DNA of 7,833 nucleotides from an uncultured Bacteroidales bacterium. Its GTDB lineage: Bacteria > Bacteroidota > Bacteroidia > Bacteroidales > Paludibacteraceae. Location: NCBI GenBank assembly GCA_945949375.1, contig CAMFEN010000044.1:1-7833 (forward strand), given 5' to 3'. The notes under the pieces were generated by a model that was not told the DNA's origin, made no database searches, and was given only the letters and a program-made list of their open reading frames with translations. How positions within the stretch are numbered: the stretch's first letter is position 1; each line of letters begins with the position of its first letter. Below, piece after piece: positions 5,122 to 7,833 of the stretch. The translations under genes and the position numbers were made by a program.

Positions 5122-5474
5122 CGGACTTAGAGCAACACCGCCCCGCAGGCATGAGCCGCCATCGATATTGCCACATGATGCACCTCACTCGAAGCAATCT
5201 TTATTATAAGAAAAAAGGTGAGAGCGAGCAGAACCTGCGTCTGATGCAAGAGATAGATAGGTACAATCGAGACCGCACCTCCACATCAAAAGCAGGCGAG
5301 GACACCTGCGTACCCGGACATTTCACGGAGCACCCGACAACGGGCAGGCAAGGAATGACCGAACACCTGAAGATGATAGGTTAAACAGTGAATATCAAAC
5401 GTGTAAGCCGTTTGATGGATAAGATGAGATTGGAAGCCATTTACCCGAAAAAATGCCTAAGCAAAGGGCGATAA
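5112..5474 (+). pseudogene. IS3-family transposase orfB, N-terminal fragment
   Basis: The frame overlapping the end of orfA reads SEIADLEQHRPAGMSRHRY, then LTRSNLYYKKKGESEQNLRL, the start of IS3 OrfB proteins; a possible ATG is at 5151. A 57-nt palindromic element (19 codons, no frameshift) splits EIDRY from FTEHPTTGRQGMTEHLKMIG. A TAA at 5382-5384 replaces the usual Tyr of 'MxGY-TVN'. The sequence then continues in frame as TVNIKRVSRLMDKMRLEAIY to TAA 5472-5474. The catalytic DDE (rve) domain, which should follow, is absent. The fragment is inactive. Confidence 0.82.
5265..5321 (-). repeat. Palindromic element, second copy in inverted orientation
   Basis: The reverse complement of 5271-5321 matches 4851-4901 with about three mismatches in 51 nt. 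It includes hairpin A (5292-5298 with 5303-5309, one mismatch from the C-to-T change) and the whole GATGTGGAGG linker. Module B is recognisable but degenerate (5264-5277 region). It sits inside orfB and, as judged from the flanking protein, adds exactly 19 codons without shifting the frame. Confidence 0.75.
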
Positions 5475-5572
5475 AAATACTATCCATCCTCCTACAAAGT
5501 AGTACAATTCCTTGTTCCCGCTGATTACAAACCCCATCTAAAAGAGAATTAAGGGCAATTTAAAATACTTTA

Positions 5573-5603
5573 TTGCATATTTCCATTTTTTTTCGTACCT
5601 TTG
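5573..5603 (+). promoter_or_regulatory. Promoter of ettA
   Basis: TTG (5573-5575, in TATTGCATATTTCC) and TACCTTTG (5596-5603) are 20 nt apart, a near-consensus primary promoter for this phylum. Transcription would begin near 5609, leaving a leader of roughly 150 nt before the ATG of ettA at 5757. The TTGCATATTTCC part is repeated word for word in the site at 7512-7541. Confidence 0.75.
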
Positions 5604-5756
5604 CAGCCGAATTCATTGGAGCAAGGATGAAGGAAACTATTTGTATTAAGAATTAGGACACAAGATTAAAGACTAAATAGTTTTGACGCTGAAACTCAAA
5701 TACGAAGGTAATATATCTTTCATCCTTTTTCCTTCATCCTTTATCCTTTATCCATT
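5604..5756 (+). promoter_or_regulatory. ettA leader with possible competing stems and short uORF
   Basis: A perfect 14-bp inverted repeat pairs AAGGATGAAGGAAA (5623-5636) with TTTCCTTCATCCTT (5728-5741), ending 15 nt before the ettA start. A second perfect 9-bp pair, AAACTATTT (5634-5642) with AAATAGTTT (5675-5683), shares bases 5634-5636, so the two stems exclude each other there. A 9-codon frame, MKETICIKN (5627-5656), overlaps the 5' arms of both and is preceded by AAGG. This geometry is like translation-sensitive attenuation or start-site sequestration, but regulation is only inferred. The 3' arm lies in a pyrimidine-rich run of TCCTT repeats, which could pair by chance. Confidence 0.35.
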
Positions 5757-7430
5757 ATGGCAGACGACAAGAAGATTATCTTTTCGATGGTGGGCGTGAG
5801 CAAGAGTTTTGCGCCGCAGAAAAAAGTGCTGAACAACATCTACCTGAGTTTTTTCTATGGTGCGAAGATAGGCATCATCGGTTTGAACGGCTCGGGTAAA
5901 TCCACGCTGATGAAGATTATCGCAGGCGTGGAGAAGAACTACGAGGGCGAAGTGGTGTTCTCGCCGGGCTATTCGGTGGGCTATCTGGAGCAAGACCCTA
6001 AGCTTGACCCCTCGAAGACCGTTCGCGAGATCGTGCAGGAAGGTGTGCAGCCCGTGATGGATATGCTGCGCGAGTACGACGAGATAAACGCTGCCTTTGC
6101 AGAGCCTGATGCCGACTTCGATACACTGCTGGCGCGGCAGGCAGAGTTGCAGGATAAGTTGGACAGCGTAGACGCATGGAACATTGACCAAAAACTCGAC
6201 CGCGCGATGGACGCGCTGCGTTGTCCTCCCGACGATGCGAACGTACAGACGCTTTCGGGCGGCGAGCGACGTCGTGTGGCGCTCTGCCGATTGCTACTGC
6301 AGCAGCCGGATATCCTGCTGCTGGACGAGCCGACCAACCACCTCGATGCAGAGAGTATCGACTGGCTGGAGCAGCACCTGCAGCAGTACGCCGGCACAGT
6401 GATTTGTATCACGCACGATCGCTACTTCCTCGACCATGTAGCGGGCTGGATACTCGAACTTGACCGCGGCGAGGGTATTCCTTGGAAGGGCAACTACTCT
6501 TCGTGGCTGGAGCAGAAGACCACGCGCATGGCAATGGAAGAGAAGCAGGCGAGCAAGCGCCGCAAGACGCTGGAGCGCGAGTTGGAATGGGTGCGCATGG
6601 CGCCTAAAGCAAGGCAGGCGAAAGGCAAAGCCCGACTGGCTGCCTACGACCGCATGATGAACGAAGAGCAGCGCGAGCGCGAAGAGAAACTGGAGATATT
6701 CATCCCGAACGGTCCGCGCCTTGGCAACAAAGTGATCAACGCCGAGGGCGTGGCGAAAGCCTATGGCGACCGCGTGCTGTTCGAGGACTTGAACTTCATG
6801 CTTCCGCCCAACGGCATCGTGGGCGTGATAGGTCCGAACGGCGCGGGTAAGACCACGCTCTTCCGTATGATTATGGGCATGGAGACGGCAGACAAAGGGC
6901 ATTTTGAGGTAGGCGAGACGGTGAAAGTGGGGTACGTGGACCAAGTGCACTCAAACATCGACCCCGAGAAGACCGTATATGAGACCATCAGCAACGGCAC
7001 GGAGTACATCCGCGTGGGCGGCAGAGAGATAAACGCGCGGGCGTACCTGAGCCGCTTCAACTTCACCGGCGCAGACCAAGAGAAGAAATGCGGTGTGCTG
7101 TCGGGCGGCGAGCGCAACCGCCTGCATCTGGCACTGACGCTGAAGTCGGAAGCAAACGTATTGCTATTAGACGAGCCGACCAACGACATCGACGTGAACA
7201 CGCTGCGGGCGCTGGAAGAAGGCTTGGAGAACTTCGCAGGCTGCGCGGTGGTCATCAGCCACGACCGATGGTTCCTCGACCGTATATGCACCCATATCCT
7301 CGCCTACGAGGGCGACTCGAAGGTGTTCTGGTTCGAAGGCTCCTACTCCGACTACGAGGCGAACAAGAAGATGCGCCTTGGAGAAGATGCAATGGAACCC
7401 AAGCGGATACGGTATAAGAAGTTGGTGTAA
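5757..7430 (+). CDS. ettA: Energy-dependent translational throttle protein EttA (ABC-F ATPase)
   Basis: A 557-residue cytosolic ABC-F protein, the usual length for EttA. It binds the ribosomal E site and, depending on ATP/ADP, gates the first elongation steps. ABC domain 1 has Walker A GLNGSGKST (42-50), signature LSGGE (166-170), Walker B LLLDEP (187-192) with catalytic E191, and switch H220. Between Walker A and signature 1 lies the arm subdomain (about 87-150). The EttA-specific GEGIPWKGNYSSWLEQK (238-254) leads into the basic helical linker (about 255-320, with APKARQAKGKARLAAYDRM), which contacts P-site tRNA. ABC domain 2 has GPNGAGKTT (359-367), LSGGE (448-452), LLLDEP with E473, and H502. 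There is no membrane segment, as expected for ABC-F. All catalytic residues are present. It has its own promoter and leader. No hairpin terminator was seen after its TAA. Motif content makes EttA much more likely than Uup or a resistance-type ABC-F. Confidence 0.97.
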   Translation: MADDKKIIFSMVGVSKSFAPQKKVLNNIYLSFFYGAKIGIIGLNGSGKSTLMKIIAGVEKNYEGEVVFSPGYSVGYLEQDPKLDPSKTVREIVQEGVQPVMDMLREYDEINAAFAEPDADFDTLLARQAELQDKLDSVDAWNIDQKLDRAMDALRCPPDDANVQTLSGGERRRVALCRLLLQQPDILLLDEPTNHLDAESIDWLEQHLQQYAGTVICITHDRYFLDHVAGWILELDRGEGIPWKGNYSSWLEQKTTRMAMEEKQASKRRKTLERELEWVRMAPKARQAKGKARLAAYDRMMNEEQREREEKLEIFIPNGPRLGNKVINAEGVAKAYGDRVLFEDLNFMLPPNGIVGVIGPNGAGKTTLFRMIMGMETADKGHFEVGETVKVGYVDQVHSNIDPEKTVYETISNGTEYIRVGGREINARAYLSRFNFTGADQEKKCGVLSGGERNRLHLALTLKSEANVLLLDEPTNDIDVNTLRALEEGLENFAGCAVVISHDRWFLDRICTHILAYEGDSKVFWFEGSYSDYEANKKMRLGEDAMEPKRIRYKKLV

Positions 7431-7511
7431 TGTCTAATCTAATTTACAAATGAATATACACCACAGCGGAAGACTTTTTAAATAAAAATTTGTATTTTTT
7501 TCGTTATTAAT

Positions 7512-7541
7512 TTGCATATTTCCAAAAAAGCATTACCTTAG
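7512..7541 (+). promoter_or_regulatory. Promoter-like site, weak -7 box
   Basis: TTGCATATTTCC starts at 7512, exactly as in the ettA promoter, and TACCTTAG (7534-7541) follows 19 nt after the TTG. The last part of the -7 box departs from TACCTTTG. It may drive the membrane-protein gene at 7649 with a leader of about 100 nt. Confidence 0.5.
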
Positions 7542-7565
7542 CATCGATTTTTAGGAAAAAATTAT

Positions 7566-7590
7566 TCGGGTGCGCAAGCGTCTCGCCTGC
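7566..7590 (+). repeat. Module-A palindrome upstream of a -7 box
   Basis: TCGGGTGCGCAAGCGTCTCG followed by CCTGC matches the left part of the element at 4855-4880, with a shorter TCT loop. The arms GCAAGCG (7574-7580) and CGCCTGC (7584-7590) pair with one mismatch. No module B follows. The element ends 8 nt before TACCTTTG, occupying the place where a -33 box would be. Confidence 0.6.
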
Positions 7591-7598
7591 TAAAAAAG

Positions 7599-7606
7599 TA
7601 CCTTTG
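7599..7606 (+). promoter_or_regulatory. Orphan -7 promoter element
   Basis: TACCTTTG preceded by AAAAAAG is a perfect -7 box, identical in its surroundings to the one at 4733. No TTG lies 19-20 nt upstream, because that stretch is filled by the palindromic repeat. The membrane-protein gene begins 42 nt downstream. It may be a weakened promoter whose -33 box was displaced by the repeat. Confidence 0.45.
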
Positions 7607-7648
7607 CACTCGAAAACAAAAAACAATTGTCCGCACCACTGCGAAGAT

Positions 7649-7833
7649 ATGATAACGAGTAATACTACAGCAATAGATACAATGTTCGCGCTCTATCTAT
7701 TATCCCTGCGTGGCTTGATAGCCAGTGCGACAGCGGTTGCGGTAGTTGGCTTTGTTGTAGGTCGGGCAGCCGGTGCGATAGCGGTAGTAGTTTCTTTGGC
7801 AATTATTGGTTTGAGCGCAAAGCGCTTGTGGCT
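7649..7833 (+). CDS. Small hydrophobic membrane protein, 5' part only
   Basis: From ATG 7649 the frame is open to the window edge (61 codons). A polar N-terminus (MITSNTTAIDTM) is followed by hydrophobic segments at about 13-20, 23-38 (LIASATAVAVVGFVVG) and 41-56 (GAIAVVVSLAIIGL), broken by arginines at 21 and 39. This suggests two short TM helices in a hairpin, or the start of a larger membrane protein. The composition is Ala/Val-rich with many GCG and GTA codons. No family was recognised. The frame lies directly downstream of two promoter-like sites, which supports expression; the product remains unknown because the 3' part is missing. Confidence 0.55.
   Translation, partial: MITSNTTAIDTMFALYLLSLRGLIASATAVAVVGFVVGRAAGAIAVVVSLAIIGLSAKRLW

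Larger units (their letters stand above)
4761..5474 (+). mobile_element. Decayed IS3-family insertion sequence, truncated
   Basis: The remnant carries orfA, the N-terminal helical part of orfB and no DDE catalytic core. Frame relations are normal for IS3 (orfB is in the -1 frame relative to orfA), so the two pieces were once a functional pair. It is interrupted by two inverted copies of a palindromic element (4851-4915 and 5265-5321). A possible further trace (KYYPS, just after 5474) suggests the truncation point lies around 5475-5500. No clear terminal inverted repeats or target duplication were found, so the outer limits are approximate. Confidence 0.8.

Noticed and set aside
4761..5474. 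Functional IS3 element
   Set aside because: orfA is split by a repeat, orfB has a stop at 5382, and the DDE domain is missing.
5748..6191. Long - strand frames opposite ettA (also 6294-6950 and 6761-7291)
   Set aside because: These are antisense shadows of a clearly coding, conserved ABC-F gene in GC-rich codons.
1..7833. tRNA, rRNA or riboswitch genes
   Set aside because: No cloverleaf, rRNA-like stretch or known aptamer core was recognised on reading either strand, but no covariance search was possible.

Overview
This window looks like a chromosomal segment from a member of the Bacteroidota, probably the order Bacteroidales. The signs are the promoters, which have a TACCTTTG-type -7 element 19-20 nt after a TTG(CA) -33 element, A-rich start regions without clear Shine-Dalgarno sequences, and the type of IS3 transposase present. 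All identified genes lie on the + strand. Nothing was compared with a database; family names come from recognising motifs.

Layout: (1) 1-96, the 3' end of an unidentified gene. (2) 145-888, a 247-residue soluble protein with an internally duplicated N-terminal unit and a DUF5655-like C-terminal part, followed by a 14-bp perfect hairpin. (3) About 600 nt without a convincing gene (889-1488), holding a three-copy 33-nt periodic repeat, a 20-nt tandem repeat and several palindromes. (4) 1489-2040, a YkvA/DUF1232 membrane protein, followed by a likely frameshifted gene remnant (about 2067-2205). (5) 2244-3944 and 3928-4575, a two-gene unit overlapping by 17 nt: a six-TM voltage-gated-type cation channel with a non-canonical pore loop and a large cytoplasmic domain, then pyroglutamyl-peptidase I (pcp). 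(6) 4584-5474, promoters and the wreck of an IS3-family element. It keeps orfA and the beginning of orfB, has no DDE catalytic domain, and is interrupted by two inverted copies of a short palindromic element. (7) 5573-7430, a promoter, a 150-nt leader with possible competing stems, and ettA, an ABC-F translation factor. (8) 7512-7833, two promoter-like sites around another palindromic element, then the start of a small membrane protein.

The most notable signal is a dispersed palindromic repeat family with two modules. Module A is a GC-rich hairpin of the form GCAGGCG-loop-CGCCTGC after a 5' (T)CCGGGT(A/G)CG. Module B is TCCCGAC-2 nt-GTCGGGA. The modules occur together in the IS3 remnant and singly elsewhere: inside pcp in frame, at the 3' end of pcp where one encodes the last residues and resembles a terminator, between genes, and directly upstream of a -7 box. 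This is REP/MITE-like DNA that tolerates insertion into coding sequence, comparable in behaviour to the Rickettsia palindromic elements. No mobilising enzyme for it is visible here.

The genes do not form one pathway. The channel and pcp are probably co-transcribed. The others look like independent housekeeping or accessory genes separated by repeat-rich spacers.
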